Below, piece by piece: positions 15,532 through 23,719 of a stretch of 62,444 nucleotides of DNA. This DNA comes from CAZXFA01 sp964640085. Its GTDB lineage: Bacteria > Actinomycetota > UBA4738 > HRBIN12. The stretch spans positions 1-62,444 of the forward strand of contig CAZXFA010000017.1 in the NCBI GenBank assembly GCA_964640085.1. Reading direction: 5' to 3'. The notes beneath the pieces were generated by a model. The model ran no database searches, was not told the origin of the DNA, and worked only from the letters and a program-made list of their open reading frames with translations. The translations under genes and the position numbers were made by a program. The first letter of the stretch is position 1. Every line of letters starts with the position of its first letter.

Positions 15532-16676
15532 TGGACCTGTACGAGCACCAGGGCAAGGAGCTGTTCGCCCGCCACGAGATCCCCGTCCCTCGAGGGATCG
15601 TCGCCGAGACGCCGGAGGCGACCCGGGCGGCCACCGAGATCCTGGGCAACCGCTCGGTGGTCAAGGTCCAGGTGCAGGTCGGCGGGCGCGGGAAGGGTGG
15701 GGGCATCGTCCTCGCCGACGACCCCGACCAGGCCGAGGCCGCCGCCGCACGGATGCTCGCCGAGCCGTTCAAGGGTCAACGGGTGACGCGCGTGCTCGTC
15801 GAGGAGCGGGTCCCGATCGCCAACGAGTTCTACGCGGCGATCACGCTGGACCGTTCGACCGGCACCGACCTGGCCATGGTGGCCTCCGAGGGCGGGGTGG
15901 AGATCGAGGAGCTCGCCCACACGCGCCCGGAGGCGCTGCGGCGGCTGCACGTGGATCCCGAGATCGGCCTGCGTCCCTATCACCTTCGCGGGCTGACGAA
16001 CCACCTGCCCAAGGAGGCGCGCGATCTGGTCGAGGAGATCCTGGCCGGGCTGTACGACGTCCTGATCCGGGAGGACGCCACGCTGGTCGAAGTGAACCCG
16101 CTCGTGCTGCTGGAGGACGGTCGGGTCCTGGCGCTGGACGCGAAGGTGACCGTCGACGACAACGCGCTGTTCCGACGGCCCGAGATCGAGATGCTGAGGT
16201 CGGTCTTCCCGATCGACCCGGTGGAGTTCCGGGCCCGCGAGGCCGGTCTCCAGTACGTGAAGCTCGATGGCGAGGTCGGGATCATCGGCAACGGCGCCGG
16301 TCTGGTGATGAGCACCCTGGACGTCGTGCAGCAGGCGGGGGCGAGAGCCGCGAACTTCCTCGACGTCGGCGGGGGGGCCGGCGCCGACGCGATCGCGACC
16401 TCGCTGGAGGTGATCCTGTCCGACCCGAACGTGAGAAGCGTGCTGGTGAACATCTTCGGCGGGATCACGCGCTGCGACCTGGTCGCCGAGGGCATGCTCG
16501 GGGCGCTGGATCGGGTGGAGCCGCGGGTGCGGATCGTCGTGCGCCTCGACGGGACGAACGCCGAGGAGGGTCGGCGGATCCTCGAGGAGGCGAAACATCC
16601 CAGGATCGTTCCGGCGGCCACGATGCTCGAGGCGGCCGAACGGGCCGCCGAGCTCGCGACGGCCGGGGCGCCCTGA
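15531..16676 (+). CDS. sucC: succinyl-CoA ligase (ADP/GDP-forming) beta subunit
   Basis: A 381-residue ATP-grasp subunit of succinyl-CoA synthetase, which makes nucleoside triphosphate from succinyl-CoA in the TCA cycle. It begins with the family pattern VDLYEHQGKELFARHEIPVP. KVQVQVGGRGKGGG forms the nucleotide site, EVNPLVLLEDG and ALDAKVTVDDNALFRR carry metal ligands, and the C-terminal flavodoxin-like domain has NIFGGITRCD. The GTG start overlaps the preceding stop by one base, and its own stop overlaps sucD (TGATG), so the three genes are coupled. Confidence 0.97.
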   Translation: MDLYEHQGKELFARHEIPVPRGIVAETPEATRAATEILGNRSVVKVQVQVGGRGKGGGIVLADDPDQAEAAAARMLAEPFKGQRVTRVLVEERVPIANEFYAAITLDRSTGTDLAMVASEGGVEIEELAHTRPEALRRLHVDPEIGLRPYHLRGLTNHLPKEARDLVEEILAGLYDVLIREDATLVEVNPLVLLEDGRVLALDAKVTVDDNALFRRPEIEMLRSVFPIDPVEFRAREAGLQYVKLDGEVGIIGNGAGLVMSTLDVVQQAGARAANFLDVGGGAGADAIATSLEVILSDPNVRSVLVNIFGGITRCDLVAEGMLGALDRVEPRVRIVVRLDGTNAEEGRRILEEAKHPRIVPAATMLEAAERAAELATAGAP

Positions 16677-17557
16677 TGGCGATCCTGATCGACGAGGGGA
16701 CCCGGGTCGTCGTCTCCGGGATCACGGGGCGCGAGGGCACGTTCCACACGCTGCGCAATCGCGACTACGGGACGAACGTCGTCGCCGGGGTCACGCCCGG
16801 GAAGGCCGGACAGAGCGTCGACGGGATCCCCGTGTTCGACACGATCGCGGAGGCCGTCACGGAGACGGCGGCCAACACCTCGTTGATCTTCGTCCCGGCC
16901 CGGTTCGCCGCCGACGCGATCTTCGAGGCGGCCGACGCCGAGCTCGACGTGATCGTCTGCATCACCGAGGGGATCCCGGTCCGCGACATGGCCCGCGCGG
17001 CGAGCTATCTGCGGGGGAAACCCTCGTCGCTGATCGGTCCCAACTGTCCTGGGATCATCTCGCCCGGTCGATCGAACGTCGGGATCATCCCCGGCGAGAT
17101 CTGCACGCCGGGCCGCGTGGGTCTCGTGTCGCGGTCGGGGACGCTGACCTACCAGATCGTCCACGAGCTCACCCAGCGAGGGATCGGGCAGTCCACGTGT
17201 GTCGGCATGGGCGGGGACCCGGTGCACGGGTTGGGGTTCATCGAGTGCCTCGAGCGCTTCGAGGGGGATCCCGAGACCGATCTGGTGGTGATGATCGGCG
17301 AGATCGGGGGCGACGACGAGGAGCGCGCGGCGACGTTCGTTTCCGAGCGGATGCGGACGCCGGTCGTCGGCTACATCGCCGGGTTCACCGCCCCGCCGGG
17401 CAAGCGGATGGGCCACGCGGGAGCGATCGTCACGGGGTCCAGCGGTACCGCTCAAGCCAAGGCCGAGGCGCTCGAGGCCGCCGGCGTGCGGGTCGGGCGG
17501 ACGCCGTCCGAGGTCGCCGAGCTCGTCTCACGGGTGCCCCAGACCCCGATGCCATGA
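16676..17557 (+). CDS. sucD: succinyl-CoA ligase alpha subunit
   Basis: A 293-residue alpha subunit. It has the CoA-binding Rossmann domain (VVSGITGREGTFHT, VTPGKAGQ), the NCPGIISPG segment, and the phosphorylated His in MGHAGAIVTGSSG near residue 246. The length and domain order are typical. It is translationally coupled to sucC upstream. The following membrane-protein gene overlaps its stop by 4 bases, so that gene is probably in the same operon. Confidence 0.97.
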   Translation: MAILIDEGTRVVVSGITGREGTFHTLRNRDYGTNVVAGVTPGKAGQSVDGIPVFDTIAEAVTETAANTSLIFVPARFAADAIFEAADAELDVIVCITEGIPVRDMARAASYLRGKPSSLIGPNCPGIISPGRSNVGIIPGEICTPGRVGLVSRSGTLTYQIVHELTQRGIGQSTCVGMGGDPVHGLGFIECLERFEGDPETDLVVMIGEIGGDDEERAATFVSERMRTPVVGYIAGFTAPPGKRMGHAGAIVTGSSGTAQAKAEALEAAGVRVGRTPSEVAELVSRVPQTPMP

Positions 17558-18870
17558 CCCGCGCGCGCGTCCGGCCGGTGCTCGCCGCCGGCTGGCGGGA
17601 CGCGCTGCGCCGTGGGTCCCTCGCCTTCCTGGCGATCGCTGCCCTCGGCCAGGCCCTCGCGATCGGGGCGTGGGCGATCGGGATCGGCGACCTCTCCCTC
17701 GTGGGGACGGCACGATTGGGCTGGCTGTACTTCGGGGCCTTCCACCACGTCGCGATCGAGTCGCGGGGCCCGATAGCGATCGGGGTGGAGACGGGCGAGC
17801 CGGCCGAGCTCTCGCTCGGGGTCGCGCTCCTGGCGGTCACCGGCGTCGCCGCGTGGCTGCTGTTCCGCGCGGGACGGGACGTGGCCAACCGATCGGGCGG
17901 GGAGACGCTCGCCCGGGTCCTGCACGGGGCCAAGGTGGCGCCGGCGTACGCGTTGCCCGCCCTGCCGCTGGCGCTGCTCCTCCAGGCGGATCTTGCCGTG
18001 GACCTCGGCCCGCTGGGGGCGGAGCAGCGGCTGTCCCTGTCGCCCTGGCAGGCGTTCCTGTTCCCCTTCGCCGTCGCGGGGGTCGCCGGCGCCGCTGGGG
18101 GGCTGCGATCCGCCCTCGAGCACGATCGCTCGCGGGCGCGCCTGCTGGGGGCGGCGACCGACGGTGGATGGTGGATGCTCTTGGTTTCGCTCGCCCTGGC
18201 CTACGCTGGGCTCCTCGCGGCCGGTGTCGTGCAGCCGGACGCGCCGGTGGCGTTGGCCACCCCGGCCTCGGCCCGCTACTACCAGGAGGCCCTCGCGAGC
18301 CCGGAGGTCGGGGCCCTGGTGCTGGTGCACCACCTGGGCCTGGCTCCCAACGAGGCGGTATGGACGCTCGTCCCGGCGATGGGAGCGTGCGACGGCGTGT
18401 GGGGCACCGAGCGGGTCGACTTCCTGTGCTACCGGCGGTTCCCGACCTCGGTCGACCTCCTCCCGCCCCGGGTGTTCCCCCTGCTCGATGTGGCGGACGT
18501 CGGGTTCGGGAAGGCGCCGGTCGCGTACCTGCTGTTCCTGCTGGTGCCGGCCGCGGCGTCGGTGTTCGGTGGGCGCCGCGCGGCGAAGCGGCTCGGCGAG
18601 GGGGGGTGGCGGTCGTCGATGGCCGGCGCGCTCGCCGGCGTGGTGTTCGCCGCGCTCGTGGCGGCGATGGCCACGATCTCGCTCGTCACGGTGAGCTATC
18701 GGGTCGGGACGGCTCCCCCCGGGCGGCTGATCGTGGGGCCGGACGTCCCGGCCGGGGCGGTGCTCGCGCTCGGGTGGGGGGTGGTCGGCGGGGCGGCGGG
18801 GGCGGCGACGACGTTCAGGGCGCGGTGGAAGGTGCCCGCAGGACCACGAGCAGGAACACGACCACGCTGA
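17554..18870 (+). CDS. polytopic membrane protein of unknown function
   Basis: A 438-residue protein with about eight to ten hydrophobic segments (for example SLAFLAIAALGQALAIGAW, AYALPALPLALLLQADLAV, GALAGVVFAALVAAM). A central extracytoplasmic-looking stretch of roughly 70 residues includes two Cys residues (GACDGVWG and DFLCYRRF) that might form a disulfide. No transporter or enzyme signature is recognised. It starts with ATGA overlapping the sucD stop. Its last 56 bases overlap the convergent zinc-ribbon gene, an unusually long 3' overlap for this window; the final residues are low-complexity and the end may be less constrained. Confidence 0.65.
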   Translation: MTRARVRPVLAAGWRDALRRGSLAFLAIAALGQALAIGAWAIGIGDLSLVGTARLGWLYFGAFHHVAIESRGPIAIGVETGEPAELSLGVALLAVTGVAAWLLFRAGRDVANRSGGETLARVLHGAKVAPAYALPALPLALLLQADLAVDLGPLGAEQRLSLSPWQAFLFPFAVAGVAGAAGGLRSALEHDRSRARLLGAATDGGWWMLLVSLALAYAGLLAAGVVQPDAPVALATPASARYYQEALASPEVGALVLVHHLGLAPNEAVWTLVPAMGACDGVWGTERVDFLCYRRFPTSVDLLPPRVFPLLDVADVGFGKAPVAYLLFLLVPAAASVFGGRRAAKRLGEGGWRSSMAGALAGVVFAALVAAMATISLVTVSYRVGTAPPGRLIVGPDVPAGAVLALGWGVVGGAAGAATTFRARWKVPAGPRAGTRPR

Positions 18871-19363
18871 TCGCGATCCCGGTGAGGAGCATCGCCCGGG
18901 CGCGGTCGGGCTCCACGTCGCGGTTCACGATCCAGGCGATCAGTCCCCCGAGCCACCCCATGAGGATCGGGAGGAGCCACCAGGCGGCGCTCACCCTCCG
19001 GCGGGGCCGCGCCGGAGCGGGTCGGTCGGTCGCGGGCACACCGGGAGGGGGCGAGCCCATCCCGACCTCCACGCTCTCTGGCTCGAGCTCGGCGAACGCG
19101 AGCCACGCGGCCCGCCATCCGTCGTCGGTCCTCGGGTACCGGGAGACCGGTCCGCCCGAACGCGAGCGGTCCCAGATCCCGAAGAAGTCGCGGCCGTACC
19201 CGAGCAGGTGGCGCCGGCCAGAATGCGTGTACTCCAGCGGTTCCTCGTCGGGTCGGGGAGGCGGCATGCCCAGGGGTTCGCTCCCCGCGAGCAGCCCGCC
19301 GCATGAACGGCATCGAACGGCCTCGTCCTGGTTCTGCTCCGCGCAGCGGGGACACGTCTTCAC
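18815..19363 (-). CDS. zinc-ribbon membrane protein
   Basis: A 182-residue protein starting with GTG. The N-terminus MKTCPRCAEQNQDEAVRCRSCGG is a CxxC-CxxC zinc ribbon. A middle segment GYGRDFFGIWDRSRSGGPVSRYPRTDDGW is shared by many small actinobacterial proteins. Two C-terminal hydrophobic helices (AWWLLPILMGWLGGLIAWIV and AMLLTGIAISVVVFLLVVL) place it in the membrane. The function is unknown. It overlaps the convergent membrane gene. Confidence 0.7.
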   Translation of the reverse strand: MKTCPRCAEQNQDEAVRCRSCGGLLAGSEPLGMPPPRPDEEPLEYTHSGRRHLLGYGRDFFGIWDRSRSGGPVSRYPRTDDGWRAAWLAFAELEPESVEVGMGSPPPGVPATDRPAPARPRRRVSAAWWLLPILMGWLGGLIAWIVNRDVEPDRARAMLLTGIAISVVVFLLVVLRAPSTAP

Positions 19364-19386
19364 GGCGGTCCCGCCATCGTAACGGC

Positions 19387-19415
19387 GAAGGCCCGGCGTG
19401 AGGCGCCGGGCCTTC
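19387..19415 (-). terminator. hairpin terminator after the 19437-19910 gene
   Basis: A perfect 12-bp inverted repeat (GAAGGCCCGGCG at 19387-19398 with its complement at 19404-19415) closes a 5-base loop. It lies 21 bases beyond the stop of the minus-strand membrane gene and before the start of the next one. The T tract is weak (GCCGTTACG), so termination efficiency is uncertain. Confidence 0.65.
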
Positions 19416-19436
19416 GGTGGGTTCGGTTCGGTCGGC

Positions 19437-19910
19437 TCAGCCCGACATGCCGCCGCCCTCGCCGCCCCCCATCGTTCCGCCGCCCATCGTTCCGCCCATC
19501 GAGCCGCCGCTGGCCTGGTGCTCCTGCCAGCGCATCCACCCCCCGTAGCCGATGACCACGGCGAGCACCAGCCCGATCCACGCGAAGATGAACAGGAAGT
19601 CGTTGTCGACGATGATCTTGAGGATCGTGAAGATCACGATCCCCCCCGCCAACGCCGCGCTGACGAGCGCCTTGGGCGCCTTGATGTCGACCCCCGCCAG
19701 CGCCATGCCCTCCCAGGCCACGAGCGCGATCGCGAGCAGCAGGTTGAGGACCCCGAGACCGCTCGCTCCGCTCTCGGATGCGCTCGCGATCCCGATATCG
19801 ACCCGTTGCCAGGGCAGGAACGTGTCGATGATGTACAGGATCCCGCCGCCCACGAGGATCTTGCTGGCGGTCGACATCTTGGAGATGTCGAACCCACTCC
19901 CTTGCGACAT
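19437..19910 (-). CDS. small four-helix membrane protein with Gly/Met-rich tail
   Basis: A 157-residue protein beginning MSQGSGFDISKMSTASKILVGG. Four hydrophobic helices are visible, including GILYIIDTFLPW, LNLLLAIALVAWEGMALAGV, AALAGGIVIFTILKIIV and LFIFAWIGLVLAVVIGYGGW. The C-terminus is a low-complexity GGSMGGTMGGGTMGGG tail. The FLPWQRVD pattern after the first helix resembles small actinobacterial membrane proteins of unknown function. The ATG has AAAGGAGC upstream. An alternative start further upstream exists, but that extension has no ribosome site and is basic noise. Confidence 0.7.
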   Translation of the reverse strand: MSQGSGFDISKMSTASKILVGGGILYIIDTFLPWQRVDIGIASASESGASGLGVLNLLLAIALVAWEGMALAGVDIKAPKALVSAALAGGIVIFTILKIIVDNDFLFIFAWIGLVLAVVIGYGGWMRWQEHQASGGSMGGTMGGGTMGGGEGGGMSG

Positions 19911-19981
19911 GTGCGCTCCTTTCCCCGGCTTCCCCGCGCGGGGTCGCGACCCGGCTATGGAACACCGCGCCTGTGGTCGAG

Positions 19982-20575
19982 TCAACTACGCACGCGCTCC
20001 GGCTCCCGTCGATGCCGGAGCGCGACCGCCGAGCCCGCCGACGCGACGATCCCGGCTGCCAGGGCGAACCACGGTCCCATCCACGGGCCGCTGAAGTCCG
20101 GCGGGAGCCAGATCGCGAAGATGGCGCCGAGCACCACCAGGGCTCCGGCTACCGCAGCGGCCGTCTCCCACGCCCACCGCGGCCGGGTCTGCGAGCCCCA
20201 CGACAGGAGCAGGCCCCCGACGGCCGCGACGGCGCTGAGCGTGGCCCAGCGCGGAGGAGTGCTCCAGGCCCCGAACCACCCGGATCCCGCGCCCGCTCGG
20301 CTCCAGGGGAGGAAGGAGGCCAGGACCGCCGCGGCGAAGGCCGCGCGGGCCACGGTACGAGCGGGCGATCCCGCCCGAGACGGGATCTCCGGGATCGGGG
20401 CCTCGGGACCGAGCACCTCGGCTAGGCACTCGGCACCGAGGGTCCGACCACGGACGGGGATCGCGCAGGACAGGCACAGGGGGCGGCCGCACCCGTCACA
20501 GGTCGCCACGGCCGCGCTCGTCGGATGTTGGGAGCACCGCTCCCCGAGCCTGCTTATCCGCTCTTCGGCCGGCAC
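19982..20575 (-). CDS. zinc-finger (B-box-like) membrane protein
   Basis: About 197 residues. The N-terminal segment around CSQHPTSAAVATCDGCGRPL then CLSCAIP is a Cys/His zinc-binding motif of the B-box-like kind often fused to membrane domains. Four hydrophobic helices follow, including AAFAAAVLASFLPW and TAAAVAGALVVLGAIFAIWL, with a FLPWSRAGAG motif like that of the neighbouring gene. I set the start at GTG 20575 because TACCCT on the minus strand (20587-20582) sits exactly six bases before it, the leaderless spacing used across this window; longer upstream frames are shadow coding. Confidence 0.65.
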   Translation of the reverse strand: MPAEERISRLGERCSQHPTSAAVATCDGCGRPLCLSCAIPVRGRTLGAECLAEVLGPEAPIPEIPSRAGSPARTVARAAFAAAVLASFLPWSRAGAGSGWFGAWSTPPRWATLSAVAAVGGLLLSWGSQTRPRWAWETAAAVAGALVVLGAIFAIWLPPDFSGPWMGPWFALAAGIVASAGSAVALRHRREPERVRS

Positions 20576-20581
20576 GGACGA

Positions 20582-20641
20582 AGGGTACCGCCGCGGTTCG
20601 CCGGGCCGGGCTTTGACACGGCCACCGCCCATCCCTAGGGT
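20582..20641. promoter_or_regulatory. divergent promoters for zinc-finger gene and purN
   Basis: Plus strand: TTGACA at 20613-20618 and TAGGGT at 20636-20641 are separated by exactly 17 bases, the best consensus-like promoter in the window, and the purN ATG is 8 bases further. Minus strand: TACCCT (complement of 20582-20587) is six bases before the zinc-finger gene's GTG. Confidence 0.7.
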
Positions 20642-20649
20642 GCGCGCCG

Positions 20650-21261
20650 ATGGCCGACGCTCGGCTCGCGGTCCTGGCTTCGGGGGAAGGGACGAACCTC
20701 CAGGCCCTGCTGGAGGACGAGGGCGTCGGCCCCCGGATGGCGCTCGTCGTGTCCGATCGGGAGGGGGCCCGCGCACTCGCCCGGGCCCACGACCGCGGGG
20801 TCCAAGCGGTCTTCCTGGATCCGGGCGAGCACGCCGATCGCGCCTCCTACGATCGCGCACTCCTCGACCTGCTCCGCGAGGCGTCGGTGACGCATGTGGC
20901 GCTCGCCGGGTTCATGCGGATCATCGGCCCCGAGCTCGTCCGGGCCTTCGAGGGGCGCATGCTGAACGTCCACCCCGCGCTCCTGCCGGCCTTCCCTGGG
21001 ACCCAGGCCGTGGCCGACGCGCTCGCCTGGGGGGTGAAGGTCACGGGGGTGACCGTGCACCTCGTGGACGAGGAGGTGGACCACGGGCCGATCGTCGCGC
21101 AGGAGCCGGTCCGCGTCCTGCCCGAGGACGACTGGGACGCGCTCGAGGCGCGGATCCACGAGGCCGAGCACCGGCTGTTCCCCGGGGCCGTCCGGGCACT
21201 GCTCGAGGACCGTCTCCGGGTCGAGGACCGCGTCGTCCGCGTGCTCGAGGAGGTCCCGTGA
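20650..21261 (+). CDS. purN: phosphoribosylglycinamide formyltransferase
   Basis: A 203-residue GAR transformylase that uses 10-formyl-THF in the third step of purine synthesis. The N-terminus ARLAVLASGEGTNLQALLE and the catalytic region NVHPALLPAFPGTQAVADAL (His of the NxH motif) are present, followed by HLVDEEVDHGPIVAQEPV with the catalytic Asp. It is cytosolic. The ATG lies just after a TTGACA-N17-TAGGGT promoter, so the mRNA is near-leaderless. Its stop overlaps the purH GTG (GTGA). Confidence 0.95.
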   Translation: MADARLAVLASGEGTNLQALLEDEGVGPRMALVVSDREGARALARAHDRGVQAVFLDPGEHADRASYDRALLDLLREASVTHVALAGFMRIIGPELVRAFEGRMLNVHPALLPAFPGTQAVADALAWGVKVTGVTVHLVDEEVDHGPIVAQEPVRVLPEDDWDALEARIHEAEHRLFPGAVRALLEDRLRVEDRVVRVLEEVP

Positions 21262-22805
21262 GCGAGGTCCGTCCGGTCCGGAGAGCGCTCCTGGCGGTGT
21301 TCGACAAGGCGGGCGTGGTCGAGCTCGCCCGCGGGCTCCGCGAGCTCGGCGCCGAGCTCGTGTCCTCGGGTGGGACGGCGGCGACGCTCCGCGAGGCCGG
21401 CCTCGAGGTGACGCCCGTCGAGGAGGTGACCGGGTCCCCCGAGATGCTCGACGGCCGCGTGAAGACGCTGCATCCGCGGATCCACGCCGGGATCCTCGCC
21501 GACCGCCGCAGGCCGGAGCACGAGGCCGAGCTCGAGGAGCACGGGATCGCGCCGTTCGACCTGGTGGCCGTGAACCTGTACCCGTTCCAGGAGACCGTGG
21601 CCTCCGGGGCGGGGGAGGAGGACGTGATCGAGAAGATCGACATCGGCGGGCCGGCGATGGTCCGCGCAGCGGCGAAGAACCACGCCTCGGTCGGTGTGGT
21701 GGTGCGGCCGGCCCGCTATCACGAGGTGCTCGAGGAGCTCCGGCGCGAGGGTGGGCTCACGGCCGAGACCCGACGGGCGCTGGCGGCCGAGGCGTTCGCG
21801 CATACCGCCGCCTACGACTCGGCGGTCGCCGGCTGGTTCGCCGAGCGGCGGACGCCGGAGGGCGCACTGCCCGCCTTCGTCGGCCTCGCCCTGGAGAAGG
21901 CGTCCGACCTGCGGTACGGGGAGAACCCGCACCAGCGGGGCGCGCTGTTCGCGACCTCCGGCGGGGTGGGCGCGCTCGGCGGCGCCCGCGTGCTCGTCGA
22001 GGGGAAGGAGATGTCCTTCAACAACTGGCTCGACGCGGACGCGGCCTACGCGCTCGCGGCCGAGCTGGACGGCGCGGCGGCCGTGATCGTGAAGCACAAC
22101 AACCCGTGCGGGGCGGCGATCGGCGACACGCCGGCCGAGGCGTACGGGAAGGCGTTCGAGTCGGACACGGTCTCGGCGTTCGGCGGCATCGTGGCGTTCA
22201 ACCGGGAGGCGGACGAGGCGGCAGCCCGCGCGATGGCCGACGTGTTCACCGAGGTGGTCGTCGCTCCCTCGTACTCGGATGGGGCGCTCGAGGCTTTCGG
22301 GACCCGGAAGGGGCTGCGGGTGGTGGAGGCCCCGCTGCTCGACACCGGCGGCCTCGACATCCGTCCCATCGCGGGCGGGGCGCTGGTTCAGGATCGCGAT
22401 CGGGTGGTCGAGCGGCGGCCGGAGATGGAGCGGGTCTCGGCCCGGGAACCGACCGAGGGGGAGTGGCGGGACCTGCTGTTCGCCTGGGCCGTGGCGCCGC
22501 GCGTCAAGTCGAACGCGATCGTCTTCGCGAAGGATCTGGCCACGGTGGGGATCGGTGCCGGGCAGATGTCGCGGGTGGACGCCTCCTGGCTGGCGGTGCG
22601 CAAGGCCGGCGACCGCGCCAGGGGCGCCGCGATGGCGAGCGATGCCTTCTTCCCGTTCCCCGACGCGGTGGAGGTGGCGGCCGACGCCGGGGTGACGGCC
22701 GTGATCCATCCCGGGGGCTCGATCCGCGATGCGGACGTGCTCGCCGCGGCCGAGGCTCGGGGGATGGCGGTCGTGGTGACGGGCCGTCGGCACTTCCGCC
22801 ACTGA
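21258..22805 (+). CDS. purH: bifunctional AICAR formyltransferase / IMP cyclohydrolase
   Basis: A 515-residue PurH performing the last two steps to IMP. The N-terminal MGS-like cyclohydrolase domain has SSGGTAATLREAGL, VTGSPEMLDGRVKTLHPRIH and IDIGGPAMVRAAAKN. The transformylase domain has LRYGENPHQ, VIVKHNNPCGAA with the catalytic Lys-His, and SDAFFPFPD and IHPGGSIRD near the C-terminus. GTG start overlapping purN. It leads into folD, which supplies the folate one-carbon donor. Confidence 0.97.
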   Translation: MSEVRPVRRALLAVFDKAGVVELARGLRELGAELVSSGGTAATLREAGLEVTPVEEVTGSPEMLDGRVKTLHPRIHAGILADRRRPEHEAELEEHGIAPFDLVAVNLYPFQETVASGAGEEDVIEKIDIGGPAMVRAAAKNHASVGVVVRPARYHEVLEELRREGGLTAETRRALAAEAFAHTAAYDSAVAGWFAERRTPEGALPAFVGLALEKASDLRYGENPHQRGALFATSGGVGALGGARVLVEGKEMSFNNWLDADAAYALAAELDGAAAVIVKHNNPCGAAIGDTPAEAYGKAFESDTVSAFGGIVAFNREADEAAARAMADVFTEVVVAPSYSDGALEAFGTRKGLRVVEAPLLDTGGLDIRPIAGGALVQDRDRVVERRPEMERVSAREPTEGEWRDLLFAWAVAPRVKSNAIVFAKDLATVGIGAGQMSRVDASWLAVRKAGDRARGAAMASDAFFPFPDAVEVAADAGVTAVIHPGGSIRDADVLAAAEARGMAVVVTGRRHFRH

Positions 22806-22839
22806 CCGATGGTCCTGCTCCGGCCATCCTGTGCCCGGA

Positions 22840-22845
22840 TAGGAT
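22840..22845 (+). promoter_or_regulatory. folD -10 box
   Basis: TAGGAT ends seven bases before the ATG at 22853, as in other leaderless genes here. It also supplies AGGA near the start, so its promoter role and a weak ribosome-site role cannot be separated. It favours 22853 over the in-frame ATG at 22844. Confidence 0.45.
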
Positions 22846-22852
22846 GGCCGCG

Positions 22853-23719
22853 ATGAGCGCCCGGATCATCGACGGGAAGGCGATCGCCGCGCAGGTCCGC
22901 GCCGAGGTCACCGAGCGCGTCGCGCGGCTGGCGGGCGAGGGTTACCAGCCCGGGCTGGCGGCGGTCCTGGTCGGCGACCACCCCGCCTCCAAGGTCTACG
23001 TGGGCATGAAGCAGAAGGCGTGCGCCGAGGTCGGGATCCATTCCGAACGCGTGGACCTGCTGGCCGATGTCTCCGAGGCCGAGGTGCTGGCGGAGGTCGA
23101 GCGGCTGAACAAGGATCCCCGGATCAGCGGGATCATCGTGCAGCTCCCGGTCCCCGACCACATCTCGGAGTTCGCGGTGCAGCAGGCGATCGACACCTCG
23201 AAGGACGTCGACGGGCTGAACCCCACCAACGTCGGGTTCCTCTCGCGCGGCCATCCCGTGTTCCTGCCTGCGACGCCGTTCGGGATCGTGGAGCTGCTCG
23301 TGCGCGCGGAGGTGCCGATCGAGGGCGCGAACGTGTGCGTGGTGGGCCGCGGGGACCTGGTCGGGATGCCGCTGGCCATCATGCTCGCCCAGCGGCACGA
23401 GCGCGCGAACGCGACGGTGACGATCTGCCACACGCGGACGCGGGACATCGGCGAGCACACCCGCACGGCGGACATCCTGGTTGCGGCGGTGGGGAAGGCC
23501 CGGATGATCACGGCGGACATGGTCAAGCCGGGCGCGACCGTGATCGACGTGGGGACGAACCGCGAGCCCGATGGGCTGGTCGGCGACGTGGACTTCGACG
23601 CCGTGCGGGAGGTCGCCGGGGCGATCACCCCGGTCCCCGGCGGTGTCGGGCCGATGACCGTCGCGATGCTGCTGGTGAACACGGTGACCGCCGCCGAAGC
23701 GCTCGCCGAGCGCCCTTGA
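22853..23719 (+). CDS. folD: methylene-THF dehydrogenase / methenyl-THF cyclohydrolase
   Basis: A 288-residue bifunctional folate enzyme. YVGMKQKACAEVGI contains the catalytic Tyr-Lys pair (Lys about 53). QLPVPDHI and DVDGLNPTNVG line the folate site. The nucleotide-binding motif reads VVGRGDLVGMPLA, where most FolD proteins have GRSxxVGxP; the Ser-to-Gly change is notable but tolerable. TPVPGGVGPMTVAMLL closes the protein. It provides 10-formyl-THF for PurN and PurH just upstream. Its stop overlaps the TTG start of the metF-like gene. Confidence 0.95.
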   Translation: MSARIIDGKAIAAQVRAEVTERVARLAGEGYQPGLAAVLVGDHPASKVYVGMKQKACAEVGIHSERVDLLADVSEAEVLAEVERLNKDPRISGIIVQLPVPDHISEFAVQQAIDTSKDVDGLNPTNVGFLSRGHPVFLPATPFGIVELLVRAEVPIEGANVCVVGRGDLVGMPLAIMLAQRHERANATVTICHTRTRDIGEHTRTADILVAAVGKARMITADMVKPGATVIDVGTNREPDGLVGDVDFDAVREVAGAITPVPGGVGPMTVAMLLVNTVTAAEALAERP

